Of a stretch of 64,000 nt of DNA, positions 9,435 to 19,192 are shown piece after piece (the first letter of the stretch is position 1; each line of letters starts with the position of its first letter). The DNA lies in the NCBI GenBank assembly GCA_035441325.1, contig DAOROA010000023.1:5510-69509 (forward strand). The letters run 5' to 3'. Under the pieces are notes generated by a model that searched no databases, was not told the origin of the DNA, and saw only the letters and a program-made list of their open reading frames with translations. The DNA comes from Competibacter_A sp002352125 (GTDB lineage: Bacteria; Pseudomonadota; Gammaproteobacteria; Competibacterales; Competibacteraceae). The position numbers were made by a program, and so were the translations under genes.

Positions 9435-9785
9435 TCGCCATCAACTCGGCAGGCAGCACACCCATGCTGCGTCACTCTTTGATCGGAGAACGCCTCTCAT
9501 TCCGACTTTCCGACAAATATTGCGGATACATCGCATACGCTAGCTTCAGGATCGGCAACGATGGGACAAATTCCCTCCAAACGAATCGTGGTCCCAACAT
9601 AGCCGCCCCAGCGGATATCCGGCTTGCCTGCAAGAGCCGAGACTGCCCAAAATCCAACGGTTCCGCTAAGCTTTAATCGCTACCCTGCCTTCTCTCGCCA
9701 GTTAGCGCAAAGGAGTTAAGGTAGAAGCAAAGATTGCCATCGAACGCTCGCCTTGTCCCATCAACTTCGTACCGGTGGAAAAACT
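9435..9785. other. Intergenic region between spoVR and mepA
   Basis: About 350 bases lie between spoVR and mepA. No gene is convincing. A short minus-strand open stretch near 9470-9680 reads DIRWGGYVGTTIRLEG, which faintly recalls Slp-type lipoproteins. It has no recognisable start or complete domain, so I do not call it. No clear terminator follows spoVR. Confidence 0.4.
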
Positions 9786-10649
9786 ATGTCCGCCCGATTC
9801 CCTTCAATTCTGCTTTCTCTACTGCTCTTGGCAAGTGCCGCGCCCAGCCGTGCCGGCAACGGCTGGAGCGATGTCGCTTCCCCCACTCCGGGATCACCTC
9901 AAGTCATCGGTTCCTACACCGGCGGTTGCATCGCCGGCGCGGTGGCGCTGCCCTGGGTGGGCGACGGTTATCAAGCCATGCGCCTCAGCCGCAACCGCTA
10001 TTACGGTCATCCGGTCCTGATCCGGTTTCTGGAAGGGTTGAGCCAACAAGCGGCAGCGCGCGGCAACCGGCTCCTGGTCGGCGATTTGGGACAACCGCGC
10101 GGCGGCCCGATGTCGGGTGGCCATCGCAGCCACCAGAGCGGACTGGATGCCGACATCTGGTTCCTGCAACAACCGCGCAACCAAGTTTTGCCACGGTCGC
10201 AAACTGAACGGCTCGGGGCGCCGTCGATGATCCGGGCCACCGAAGGCACGCTGAATTACGCCAATTGGTCGCCGCGCTATCGGGATACGCTGAAACAGGC
10301 GGCGCTGTCGCCCGAAGTCGAGCGCATTTTCGTCAACGCCATCATCAAACAAGCGTTGTGCGACAGCGAAACCGACCGGCGCTGGTTGAACAAGGTACGT
10401 CCGTGGTGGGGGCACGACGCCCATTTTCATGTCCGGCTGACTTGCCCCTTCGATTCCGCCCAATGCCAGCCGCAAAAGCCGGTTCCGCCCGGCGACGGCT
10501 GCGACGCGGACCTCGCCAACTGGGTCCGGGATATCGTGCAGGCAGCGCGCAACCCCAAACCCTACAAGAAACCCGCACCACCCTCGACGGAGAATTTACC
10601 CGCCGCCTGCTACGCGGTCCTGAACGGTTCGACGGCGTGGGGACGGTAG
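9786..10649 (+). CDS. mepA: Penicillin-insensitive murein endopeptidase (MepA, M74)
   Basis: This 287-residue secreted LAS-type metallopeptidase should cleave D-Ala-meso-DAP cross-links in peptidoglycan. An N-terminal signal peptide ends near SRAGNG. Zinc-ligand motifs are visible: GGHRSHQSGLDADIWF near residue 115 supplies His and Asp ligands, and WWGHDAHFHVRL near residue 205 supplies the HxH. Paired cysteines downstream (LTCPFDSAQC, GDGCDAD) may form disulfides. I chose the ATG at 9786 because GGTGG lies about 8 bases upstream and the signal peptide starts directly there. The gene converges on msrB with 3 bases between the stops. Confidence 0.93.
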   Translation: MSARFPSILLSLLLLASAAPSRAGNGWSDVASPTPGSPQVIGSYTGGCIAGAVALPWVGDGYQAMRLSRNRYYGHPVLIRFLEGLSQQAAARGNRLLVGDLGQPRGGPMSGGHRSHQSGLDADIWFLQQPRNQVLPRSQTERLGAPSMIRATEGTLNYANWSPRYRDTLKQAALSPEVERIFVNAIIKQALCDSETDRRWLNKVRPWWGHDAHFHVRLTCPFDSAQCQPQKPVPPGDGCDADLANWVRDIVQAARNPKPYKKPAPPSTENLPAACYAVLNGSTAWGR

Positions 10650-10652
10650 GCA

Positions 10653-11060
10653 TCAATCCGGCGACGACCTTGCATCCAGCTTCAACGCCGCCGAATTGAT
10701 GCAATAGCGCAAGCCGGTTGGCTGCGGACCATCGTCGAAAACGTGGCCCAAATGCGCGCCGCAGGCCGCACACAACACCTCGGTGCGACGCATGAACAAA
10801 CTGCGATCCTCGGCGGTGGCCACGTTTTCGGCATCCGCCGGCTCCCAAAAACTCGGCCAGCCGGTACCGGATTCGAACTTGGCCCCGGAATCGAACAGCG
10901 GATTGCTGCAACACGCGCAACGGTAAACACCCGGATCGTGACAATCGTGGTACTCGCCGGTAAAAGCCCGTTCGGTTCCCTTTTGGCGGCAAATCGAGTA
11001 TTGCTGCGGGGTCAACTGCGAACGCCATTCGGCATCGCTTTTGGTGATTTTGTAACGCAT
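10653..11060 (-). CDS. msrB: Peptide-methionine (R)-S-oxide reductase
   Basis: The 135-residue MsrB should reduce methionine-R-sulfoxide in oxidised proteins, most likely in the cytoplasm because no signal peptide is present. The zinc-binding pairs CACC and CAAC are present, with GTGWPSFW between them and the catalytic cysteine in RYCINS near the C-terminus. I chose the ATG at 11060 because AGGAGG stands at ideal spacing upstream; longer frames upstream lack support. It lies 64 bases downstream of the antiporter gene on the same strand. Confidence 0.94.
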   Translation of the reverse strand: MRYKITKSDAEWRSQLTPQQYSICRQKGTERAFTGEYHDCHDPGVYRCACCSNPLFDSGAKFESGTGWPSFWEPADAENVATAEDRSLFMRRTEVLCAACGAHLGHVFDDGPQPTGLRYCINSAALKLDARSSPD

Positions 11061-11124
11061 CAGCACCCTCCTGGGGTCGTTGGCTCTCTCGCCGCCCAAT
11101 AGACCGCGAAGGCGAGGATTGGTG

Positions 11125-12753
11125 TCAGTTGGCCACCTTTTGAACCGGCCGAACGGATCGCTGCCCCAACCCTTCAACCGGCCGGCGTTTCTCCAGCGCC
11201 TCCCAAACGTGTTCGGCCAAGCCGACGCCGACCTCGTTGAACGCCAGGAAAGTCATGTCGGCACCAGCCGATTTCAAGGCGTTCTCCTCCTCGGGATAAC
11301 TGCTGACCGCGCCGATCAAGCCTTCGAATCCGCTCCGCCGCAATTGGGTGATGGCGATGCGCTTCGCCTCCGGATCCGGCATGGCCAAAATCACCGCCTT
11401 GATACCGTCCAGGTGCAACCGATGCCAGAAACCGGGGTCTTCGGCATCGGCGTACACCACCCGCCGCCCCTCGTGGATGTGCCGCTCTATCTTGACCAAA
11501 TCCGAATCGATGCCCGACACCATCAGCATCTTGTACGGATGATCGGGCACGGTCTGACGCTTCTTGAGGAAATCGTAAGCGGCGGTGCCGGCATGGCCCA
11601 TGCCGACAATCAGGATTTGTGTGCTGCCCAGCGATACCGGTTGCTCGTCGGGATGGCGTTCCGGCCGCTCGAACCGTGCCAGCCGATCCTCAAACCGTTC
11701 GTACAGCGCATGCGCGAAACGATTCAGCGGCGCGGCCACGAAAAAGGATAGCGCCACCGTGATGGCCAGCATCACCAGCCAACCAGCGTCCAGTTGACCG
11801 TTCTTGACCATGAACTGCGCCACGATCAGAGCGAACTCGCTGTAGCTGGTCAACGCCAACGACGCCAGAAATGCGGTGCGGGCGCGCAGGCGGAACGCGA
11901 CCAAAATGAAGAAAAACAATAGAGCTTTCAGCGGTAACAACGACGCCAGCGCCAGCGCCCCACCCAAAGCGGCCAAGTCCGGCCAGCCCATCAGGCCGAT
12001 TTCGAGGAAAAAACCGACCAGCAGCACTTCCTTGAGCGACCACACCGCCCGCGACAGTTCCATGGCCTTGGGATGGCCGGCCAGCAAAGCGCCCAACAAC
12101 AGCGCCCCCAGTTCCGGGCTGAGGCCAAGATGTTCGAATCCCAACCCGCCGACCACTAGCGTCAGCGCCAACCCATATAACACCAGCAACTCATCGTGGC
12201 CGCTCCAATCCAGCATCTTCGCGACCAGCGGCCGCAACAGCGGCAACCCCAGCACCAAAAACGCCCACGGCGAGGGTGCCGCCGCGCCGGCGAACGCCAT
12301 CAAGGCCAGCGCCGCCAAATCCTGAACGATCAGAATACCGATCGCCAGCCGGCCGTGAAAGGCGCGCAATTCGGTTTTTTCCTCCAACGTCTTGGCCGCG
12401 AGCACCGTACTGGAAAAGCCCAGGGTGGTGGCCAGCAGCAAGGCTTGCCACGCCGGCAACGCGACCACGGCCAGCAAACCCAGCCCCAACAAGACGCTGC
12501 TGATCGCCAGATGCAGCAACCCGCCCCCCCAGACATCGGGCCGGGCCAAGCTTTTGAGCCGCAGCTTCAATCCCACGCTAAACAGCAACAGCAAAATGCC
12601 GGCATGGGCGATCTGGTGGAGCAGTGCGTTCCCCTGCTGGCCCAGCGCGTTCAACACGAATCCGGCCACCAGATAGCCGACCAGCGCCGGCAAGCCGGCG
12701 TGGCGAAATACTAGCCCCAGCAGAAAAGCCAGCGCGAGCCAAAGCGCGTCCAT
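11125..12753 (-). CDS. CPA2 family monovalent cation:proton antiporter with TrkA-N domain (Kef/YbaL-like)
   Basis: The 542-residue membrane protein begins with a roughly 370-residue Na+/H+ exchanger domain of about twelve hydrophobic segments. It includes the family motifs GYLVAGFVLNALG, LLLFSVGLKL and LGFSSTVLAAK. A cytoplasmic Rossmann-type TrkA-N domain follows, starting at QILIVGMGHAGTAAYDFL. This layout fits KefB/KefC/YbaL-type K+ or Na+ efflux systems gated by nucleotides or glutathione adducts. No separate KefF/KefG subunit lies nearby, which favours a YbaL-like unit. The transported ion cannot be decided from sequence. Confidence 0.9.
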   Translation of the reverse strand: MDALWLALAFLLGLVFRHAGLPALVGYLVAGFVLNALGQQGNALLHQIAHAGILLLLFSVGLKLRLKSLARPDVWGGGLLHLAISSVLLGLGLLAVVALPAWQALLLATTLGFSSTVLAAKTLEEKTELRAFHGRLAIGILIVQDLAALALMAFAGAAAPSPWAFLVLGLPLLRPLVAKMLDWSGHDELLVLYGLALTLVVGGLGFEHLGLSPELGALLLGALLAGHPKAMELSRAVWSLKEVLLVGFFLEIGLMGWPDLAALGGALALASLLPLKALLFFFILVAFRLRARTAFLASLALTSYSEFALIVAQFMVKNGQLDAGWLVMLAITVALSFFVAAPLNRFAHALYERFEDRLARFERPERHPDEQPVSLGSTQILIVGMGHAGTAAYDFLKKRQTVPDHPYKMLMVSGIDSDLVKIERHIHEGRRVVYADAEDPGFWHRLHLDGIKAVILAMPDPEAKRIAITQLRRSGFEGLIGAVSSYPEEENALKSAGADMTFLAFNEVGVGLAEHVWEALEKRRPVEGLGQRSVRPVQKVAN

Positions 12754-12778
12754 CGATGAGCAAAACTCGCTGGAGTAT

Positions 12779-13021
12779 CTAGGCTTTCTTCAACACTTGC
12801 ACCACGTACAGCAGGACCACGGCACCCACCGTGGCGGTGATGAGATGGCCGATCAAGCCCACCGCCGCAAAACCGGCCAACCGGAACAAAAAACCGCCGA
12901 CAAAGGCACCGATCACGCCGATCACCAGATTGCCCACCAACCCCATACTACTACCGCGCATAAAGTTGGTCGCAATCCAACCCGCCACCAAGCCGATCAA
13001 CAGGAAACCAATCAATTCCAT
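12779..13021 (-). CDS. GlsB/YeaQ/YmgE family small membrane protein
   Basis: This 80-residue protein has three hydrophobic helices rich in glycine (GFLLIGLVAGWIATNFMRG, then LVGNLVIGVIGAFVGGFLF and LITATVGAVVLLYVVQ). The pattern matches the transglycosylase-associated (GlsB/YeaQ) family, often induced by stress. It lies 25 bases upstream of the antiporter gene and may share its transcript, which would fit an envelope or ion-stress role. The molecular function of the family is not known. Confidence 0.88.
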   Translation of the reverse strand: MELIGFLLIGLVAGWIATNFMRGSSMGLVGNLVIGVIGAFVGGFLFRLAGFAAVGLIGHLITATVGAVVLLYVVQVLKKA

Positions 13022-13179
13022 CGCCGTTCACCTACTCGCATCGTTTATGGTTCGCCGATCATAATCAATCTCGACCCCTGGCGGGAACGAATCCGGCGCA
13101 CAACTTTCGGCAAGACGGGGCTGGACATCTGCCGATTCCACGATATAAAGCGAATGATCGATACCGAGGTAGCTCCACG

Positions 13180-13635
13180 ATGCGCACGATTTCGTTGATT
13201 TTCGGCCTCTTCCTGTCCAGCACCACAATATTGGCCTCCGATTTTTCCAGCTATGCCTTCGTCGAGGACGACAGCACGCTACGGATCGGCCACCAAACCG
13301 TGCGGCTGTACGGCATCATCATCCCGGTTTTCGATCAAGGTTGCGCCAGCACCGTCCATCCGGTCGAATGCGGCCCGCGCGAGGCGGTATTGGCTCTAAA
13401 ATCCAAGGTCGGCTCCAACTTCGTTCACTGCGACATCAAGGAACACAAGCCGGATGGCAGCGTGCTAGCCACTTGCACCGCCAACGACCAGGATCTGGCC
13501 GCTTGGCTCATCCAGCAAGGCTGGGCCACTGCCGCGCCCAACGCCCCACCCGAATACGCCGTACTGGAAAAGATTGCCCGCCAGCGAGGCATCGGAATGT
13601 GGGCCATTCCACCGGGTGGCTGGCCGGGGCGCTAA
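13180..13635 (+). CDS. Secreted thermonuclease-like (SNase fold) protein
   Basis: The 151-residue protein has a signal peptide (residues 1-19, ending TILAS) followed by a small SNase-like OB-fold domain. Recognisable elements are LRIGHQTVRLYGIIIPV, a central GPREAVLALKSKVG block, and the C-terminal AAWLIQQGWATA with YAVLEKIARQRGIGMW. The canonical catalytic arginines and acidic residues are not all obvious, so it may be a binding or degenerate version of the family. GAGG lies about 10 bases upstream of the ATG. The flanking genes are on the opposite strand. Confidence 0.78.
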   Translation: MRTISLIFGLFLSSTTILASDFSSYAFVEDDSTLRIGHQTVRLYGIIIPVFDQGCASTVHPVECGPREAVLALKSKVGSNFVHCDIKEHKPDGSVLATCTANDQDLAAWLIQQGWATAAPNAPPEYAVLEKIARQRGIGMWAIPPGGWPGR

Positions 13636-13710
13636 GCTCCACTCTTCCCTCGATCTCCCTCCCGGTCCGGCGGCCGCTGGCACTACATCGACCGGCCGGT
13701 TTACCGGCAA

Positions 13711-15849
13711 TCACCCATCGCCATCGCCCGCACGCAGTTCGCGAAGCATCGCGGTCATTTCGGCCGTGGGCAAAGGCCGGCTCAAGTAATAGCCCTGGAT
13801 TTCGTTGCAGTGCTTGGATTCGAGAAAGCGCAGTTGGGCCTCGTTCTCCACGCCTTCGGCGATGACCCGCAGCCCCATGCTTCCAGCCATCGCGATCACC
13901 GCCGTAGCGATGGCGGCATCGTTGGGTTGGGAATTCACGTCGCGCACGAACACTTTGTCGATCTTGAGCCGATCCAGCGGCAACTGTTTGAGGCGGCTCA
14001 AACTCGAATAGCCGGTGCCAAAATCGTCGATGGCCAGTTGTACCCCCAGACTCTTGAGGGTCCGGAGCGTATGCAACGCCCCTTCCGGATCTTTCATCAA
14101 CAGGCTTTCGGTGATTTCGAGTTCCAGAACCTCCGGTTCGAGACCTGTTTCCGTCAAAATCTGCGCCACCAGTCCCGTGAAACCGGGCTGCACGAACTGT
14201 AGCACCGAAATGTTGACCGCTATCCGCTCCAGGCCGATCCCGGCCACCCGCCAAGCCTTGGCTTGCCGACACGCGGCGCGCAACACCCATTCGCCGATGG
14301 GAACGATAAGTCCGGTTTCCTCGGCCAGCGGGATCAGCTCGGCGGGGGATACCGTGCCCAGCAGTTCGTTCGTCCAGCGCACCAAAGCTTCGACGCCGCA
14401 GATGCAGCTCCTCGGCAGGTCAAGCTGGGGCTGGTAATGCAAGCTGAGCTCGTTGCGCTCGATGGCTTTGCGCAACTGATTTTCCATCGTCAAGCGCTTG
14501 ATCGCGGCTTCGTTCAAGGTGGCATCGTAGAACCGGTAGAGATTCCGGCCTTGGCGCTTGGCGAGATACATGGCCATATCGGCATTTTTTAGCAGCGTTT
14601 CCGCGTCCTCTCCATCTTTGGGAAACACGGCGATGCCGATGCTGGGCGTGACGAAGACTTCGTGACCACCGAGGTTAAGCGGTTGCGACAGATTCGCCTG
14701 AATTCGTTCGGCGACGATCGCGGCATCTTCGCTGCGCTTAATCTCGGGGAGTAACAGGGTAAACTCGTCGCCGCCCAGCCGGGCAACGCTCTCATCCTGC
14801 TCGTCTATTTCGCCCCGCGACACGGAATCGCTGGAACGAACGCTCACTTTCAGCCGCTCGGCCGCCGCTTGGAGCAGCAGATCGCCTACGCCGTGGCCCA
14901 GCGTGTCGTTGATGCGTTTGAAATTATCCAAATCCAGGAACAGCAGCGCGAGTTGGCGACCGTAACGCTTGGCCAGCTTGAGCGCCGCACCGAGACGATC
15001 CTTGAACAGCGCACGGTTGGGTAGCCCCGTGAGACTGTCGATGAAAGCCAACTGCCGAACCCGCTCTTCGGCTTGATGCAGCTCGGTAATATCCTGCAAG
15101 GTGCCGTACAAGCGAGCGGGACAGCCGGACGCATCGAGAACGGCTTCGATTTGTTGCCGGACGTAACATTCGTTGCCACCAACATCTACCAGCCGGTGGC
15201 TGATTCCTCCCGATACCATGCCCTCCCGGCTCGCCGTGAACCAGTTGCTCACCTGGGCTCTATCCCTTTCGTGGACGCGATTGATGAGAACCTGGAACGG
15301 CACGTTGGGCATTCGAGGATCGAGCCCAACGATTTCGCACACTTCCCGCGAGAGGTGCAGATAATCCTGACCCCGACTCCAATCCCAGCTCCCCAACCGC
15401 GCGATGCGCTGGGCGGTGGCCAACCGGCGCTCGCTCTCGTGCAAGCTGACCATCGTGGCGCTGCCCCGCAACAGATACCGGACCCGATATTCGAGCAACG
15501 TAAAGTTGATGGGTTTGGTGATGAAGTCGGTCGCGCCAGCCATGAACGCTTGATTGATGGACTCGTAATCGTCCAGGCCAGTCACCATCAGGATCGGTAT
15601 TTGTGCTCCACCGGATCGCTGGCGCAGCTCCTTGCAGGTGGCAAACCCATCCATCTCGGGCATCATCACATCCAGCGCGATGAGATCGGGACGAAGTTGC
15701 TCGAAAACGTCGAGCGCCTGCCGACCGTTCTCGGCTTGTTCGATGCGAAAGCCGGCCTGCTCTAAAGCTTCGCCCATCAAAAAGCGGGTGGCGAAATCGT
15801 CGTCCACCACTAAAATCCTAGCTGGCGCGGAAACGGTATCGGTGGTCAT
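13711..15849 (-). CDS. Response regulator with PAS, GGDEF and EAL domains
   Basis: The 712-residue cytoplasmic protein has a receiver domain at residues 10-125 with phospho-acceptor Asp60 (LIALDVMMPEMDG). It is followed by a PAS/PAC region (about 140-260), a GGDEF domain with an intact RLGGDEF motif and an EAL domain with VEALVRW and DDFGTGYSSLSRL. Both catalytic signatures are intact, so it could make and degrade cyclic-di-GMP. The inhibitory RxxD site (RSSD) is separated from GGDEF by an extra segment of about a dozen residues. It lies 195 bases downstream of a hybrid histidine kinase on the same strand, its likely partner. A possible -10 (TATACT) sits at 15946-15941. Confidence 0.92.
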   Translation of the reverse strand: MTTDTVSAPARILVVDDDFATRFLMGEALEQAGFRIEQAENGRQALDVFEQLRPDLIALDVMMPEMDGFATCKELRQRSGGAQIPILMVTGLDDYESINQAFMAGATDFITKPINFTLLEYRVRYLLRGSATMVSLHESERRLATAQRIARLGSWDWSRGQDYLHLSREVCEIVGLDPRMPNVPFQVLINRVHERDRAQVSNWFTASREGMVSGGISHRLVDVGGNECYVRQQIEAVLDASGCPARLYGTLQDITELHQAEERVRQLAFIDSLTGLPNRALFKDRLGAALKLAKRYGRQLALLFLDLDNFKRINDTLGHGVGDLLLQAAAERLKVSVRSSDSVSRGEIDEQDESVARLGGDEFTLLLPEIKRSEDAAIVAERIQANLSQPLNLGGHEVFVTPSIGIAVFPKDGEDAETLLKNADMAMYLAKRQGRNLYRFYDATLNEAAIKRLTMENQLRKAIERNELSLHYQPQLDLPRSCICGVEALVRWTNELLGTVSPAELIPLAEETGLIVPIGEWVLRAACRQAKAWRVAGIGLERIAVNISVLQFVQPGFTGLVAQILTETGLEPEVLELEITESLLMKDPEGALHTLRTLKSLGVQLAIDDFGTGYSSLSRLKQLPLDRLKIDKVFVRDVNSQPNDAAIATAVIAMAGSMGLRVIAEGVENEAQLRFLESKHCNEIQGYYLSRPLPTAEMTAMLRELRAGDGDG

Positions 15850-16044
15850 TTACAGTTCCATTTGAGTCGAATGCGATTGAATAACGGAGCGCGGCCTCGA
15901 CTCTAGCCCGCTCAACGCGATACCGAATCGAATGGGCAAAAGTATAATTTTCGATACTCGGTAATCGCGCATCGTTCGAGAAACCGCACGAAAACGCTTC
16001 TCTCCCAACAAAGAGTAGCCGGAGGCGCGATTTTTCTCGACGAG

Positions 16045-19000
16045 TTAACCTCTCGCTTCTTTTTCCATCTCCGCGATTAGCGCCTCTCGCGCTCGCGCGT
16101 AGTGGTTATTTGCAGTCTGTAGTAGGGCATCGATATCCTTCAAGTTCCGGTCCCGCCCTCGTTGCTCCAATTCTTTGCACACGGCTGCCAATTGCGTTGC
16201 GCCCAAATTGGCGCTGCTCGATTTGAAAGCGTGAGCCGCCTGTCGCAAAGCCTCGCCGTCCTCAGCGGCAACTGCCTCTCCCAACTGCTGAAGCAAGGCC
16301 GGCGAGCTGTCCAGGTAGAGGCCGATTATCTTGCCCAGCACGCTGGGCTGACCGGATCGCTGCAAGGTACGAATTTGGGCCAGAGCGCGTTCGTCCAACG
16401 GCGAACCGGCTGGATCCGGCGGCGTCCCGGTGGGCGGCTGGGGTGGCGCCGATGCAGCGGACGCATCGGGGAGAGCCGAGGGAGCGGCTTCCTCGATGGT
16501 GGGCAACCAACGCTCCAGCACGGCCACCAGATGCCCCTGCTCGAACGGCTTGCTCAAATAATCGTCCATCCCCGCCGCCCGGCACCGCTCCCGTACGCCT
16601 TTCATCACGTCGGCGGTCAGCGCGACGATCGGCGTCCGCCGGCCGCCGGCGGCACTTTCCTGTTGTCGCCAGGCCGCCGTGGCGGCAAAACCATCCAGTA
16701 CCGGCATTTGGCAGTCCATCAGCACCAAGTCGAAGGGTTCGCGCGCCAAGGCCGCCAACGCCGCGCGCCCGTCATCGACCAGTTCTGTCCGGCAACCTAT
16801 GTTCTGGAGCATGGCGAGCACGACTTCCTGGTTGACCGGGTTATCCTCCGCCACCAACACCCGGCTGTCGAAGCGCGGCGATTTTCCGAGCATCGAGGAT
16901 CGGCGGCTCGCCGGTTCCACCGTCTCCGCAGGCCGCGCGAGCCGGCACAGGGTGTCGTGGAGTTCGGCTTGGCGCACGGGCTTGGGCAAGCAGCGATTGA
17001 TCCCGGCGGCGGCGGCTCGGTGACCACCATCACTCGGGTCGCTCGACGTGAGCATCAAAAGCCGCAGCATGCGCAGGTCCGGGTCGGCGCGAATCTGGCG
17101 AGCGAGCTCCACGCCGTCCATCTCGGGCATGTGCCAGTCGAGGATGGCAAGCTCGTAAGCCGCGCCTGCCCGGACGGCCTGGCGCAGCATGGCGAGCGCT
17201 TCGACTCCATTCGCCGCGCCGGTCTCGCGCATTCCCCATGCGCTCAATTGGTGGTGCAAAATTTCGCGGTTGGTGGCGTTGTCGTCCACCACTAACACCC
17301 GCACGCCTCGTAGATCGGTGCGGGGCGATCCACCCGGACGCGATACCGCCTCGGCGCGGGCCAGATCGAGCGTGAACCAAAAAGTCGAACCGACGCCCGG
17401 TGCACTCTCGACCCCCATTTCGCCGCCCATCAACTCCACGAGCCGTTTGGAGATGGCTAGCCCGAGCCCTGTTCCGCCGAAACGGCGGGTGGTGGAACCG
17501 TCCCCCTGGGTAAACGATTTGAAGATTTTGGCTCGATCCGCCGGTTGAATTCCGATCCCCGTGTCGCGCACCGCCACCCGCAATCGCACTGCTTGCTCGC
17601 CTCGCTCCAGCAACCGCAGCCGGATCACCACTTCGCCCTGCTCGGTGAACTTGATGGCGTTGCCCGCTAAGTTCATCAGAATCTGCCGCAACCGGGTCGG
17701 GTCGCCGCACAGTGCGGCCGGCAGATTCTCAGGCAGATCGACCGCCAGCTCCAGACCCTTGCTGTGCGCCCGCCCGGCCAACAGCGCGGCGGTTTCCTCG
17801 ACGAGTTCCCTCAGGTTGAAGGCCACGCTTTCCAGCTCCAGGCGGCCCGCTTCGATCTTCGAGAAATCCAGCACATCGTTGATGACCGCCAGCAACGCTT
17901 GACCCGAGTGCAAAATGATGTCGACGAACCGTCGCTGCTGGGCGTTCAACCCCGACCCCCGCAACAATTCCGCCATGCCCAGAACACCGTTCATCGGGGT
18001 ACGGATCTCGTGGCTCATGGTGGCCAGGAACTGCGACTTGGCGAGATTCGCCGATTCGGCTACCGCCTTGGATTCGGCCAACTCCCGGTTGCGTTTGACC
18101 AGGCGTTCGGTCAGCGTTTCTAGCACCCGGACTATGGCGGCAATTTCGTCCTGGTTTGCGGTCGAAATGGGCTCGCCGGTCACTTCGACGGCAGTTCGCT
18201 CGGCTTGCGCGCGCAGCCGGCGCAAGGGCCGCATGACGAAGCGCAAGGTCAGAATTCCGAGCAGGACACTTCCCGCCAGAATCAGGGCCGCATAGGCCGC
18301 CGAAAGCTGTAAATCTTGATCTAGCAACCGGTAAGCCGAGGCGCTGTCGAGTTGAATCAGGATCACGAAAGCCTGATCGACGAGGAGTATCGGCAGGAAG
18401 ACACGGGTCTTGCGCGAAGCGACATCTTCGCGGTAGATAGGTATTTTCTTCTGAAAAGCCTCGATCATGGCCTGGGAATCCGGATCGAAGAGCAGCGCGG
18501 GGTCCGAAGCCACTCCCTGACCGGAGCGCAACAGCAGCGCGAGATCTGCGTTGACCTCGCGTCTCAAGGACTTGATAAAGCTTTCGTTGAGGTACAAACC
18601 AACGCTCAGCGTGCCGACGATCTTGCCTTCGGTCCGCAAAGGCTCGATAGCGCGAACCTCGACACCTCGCGCACTGAGCGCGCTGACCAGCAAACTGTCG
18701 CCGGCCAAGGCTTCGTACACCCCCCACCCCGTGGCGCGATCCCCCCGGCGCATCGGGTCGTGGGCTCGATAGACCACGATTTCCTTATCGTCGGTGACTT
18801 CCAAAAGCGCCGCCTCGGAGATGCCTTGGAGTCGGTCAAAAAGCGCCGCAACCGTCGCGGTGCGATCCGGCTCCTGGCGGGCAAGCCCGGCCGATAGCTC
18901 GCTATTGGCCGCCAAGAGTCGCGCTATTTGCTGGAGATGCACGCTTTGTTGGGCGATCAATCGCTCGATGACCCGGCCGATCGTGTCGATCTTGTCGATC

Positions 19001-19125
19001 TCGCGTGCGCGTATCGTAGCGCCCAGCAGATCGCTCGATATCCGATAGGCAACGCCTTGCGAGAGCGTCGCCAGCAAAGCAAATACCAAAACCAGCGCCA
19101 TGTTGGTGTCGAGGCGGAACTTCAT
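16045..19125 (-). CDS. Membrane hybrid histidine kinase with Cache-type sensor, two REC domains and Hpt
   Basis: The 1026-residue kinase starts with a transmembrane helix (residues 8-27), a periplasmic sensor of about 245 residues resembling dCache, a second helix near 275-297 and a HAMP linker. The HisKA domain has the phospho-His in SHEIRTPMNG (about residue 370). HATPase boxes include NLAGNAIKF, DTGIGI and GGTGLGL. Two receivers follow, with acceptor Asp in LAILDWHMP (about 661) and LVLMDCQMP (about 803). The C-terminal Hpt has its histidine in AHAFKSSSANLG (about 966). This is a full phosphorelay in one chain. It follows the PstS-like gene by 67 bases, which suggests a binding-protein-assisted sensor. 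Confidence 0.92.
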   Translation of the reverse strand: MKFRLDTNMALVLVFALLATLSQGVAYRISSDLLGATIRAREIDKIDTIGRVIERLIAQQSVHLQQIARLLAANSELSAGLARQEPDRTATVAALFDRLQGISEAALLEVTDDKEIVVYRAHDPMRRGDRATGWGVYEALAGDSLLVSALSARGVEVRAIEPLRTEGKIVGTLSVGLYLNESFIKSLRREVNADLALLLRSGQGVASDPALLFDPDSQAMIEAFQKKIPIYREDVASRKTRVFLPILLVDQAFVILIQLDSASAYRLLDQDLQLSAAYAALILAGSVLLGILTLRFVMRPLRRLRAQAERTAVEVTGEPISTANQDEIAAIVRVLETLTERLVKRNRELAESKAVAESANLAKSQFLATMSHEIRTPMNGVLGMAELLRGSGLNAQQRRFVDIILHSGQALLAVINDVLDFSKIEAGRLELESVAFNLRELVEETAALLAGRAHSKGLELAVDLPENLPAALCGDPTRLRQILMNLAGNAIKFTEQGEVVIRLRLLERGEQAVRLRVAVRDTGIGIQPADRAKIFKSFTQGDGSTTRRFGGTGLGLAISKRLVELMGGEMGVESAPGVGSTFWFTLDLARAEAVSRPGGSPRTDLRGVRVLVVDDNATNREILHHQLSAWGMRETGAANGVEALAMLRQAVRAGAAYELAILDWHMPEMDGVELARQIRADPDLRMLRLLMLTSSDPSDGGHRAAAAGINRCLPKPVRQAELHDTLCRLARPAETVEPASRRSSMLGKSPRFDSRVLVAEDNPVNQEVVLAMLQNIGCRTELVDDGRAALAALAREPFDLVLMDCQMPVLDGFAATAAWRQQESAAGGRRTPIVALTADVMKGVRERCRAAGMDDYLSKPFEQGHLVAVLERWLPTIEEAAPSALPDASAASAPPQPPTGTPPDPAGSPLDERALAQIRTLQRSGQPSVLGKIIGLYLDSSPALLQQLGEAVAAEDGEALRQAAHAFKSSSANLGATQLAAVCKELEQRGRDRNLKDIDALLQTANNHYARAREALIAEMEKEARG

Positions 19126-19192
19126 CGGCCAAGCACCCTTTCGCTCAAGATTCGATTCCCGCCGTAACGCGCGGCACGCCGGTCAAGCCCGG

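Noticed and set aside
9472..9657. Minus-strand 61-codon frame between spoVR and mepA
   Set aside because: No ribosome site or family; a different phase shows only a faint Slp-like phrase.
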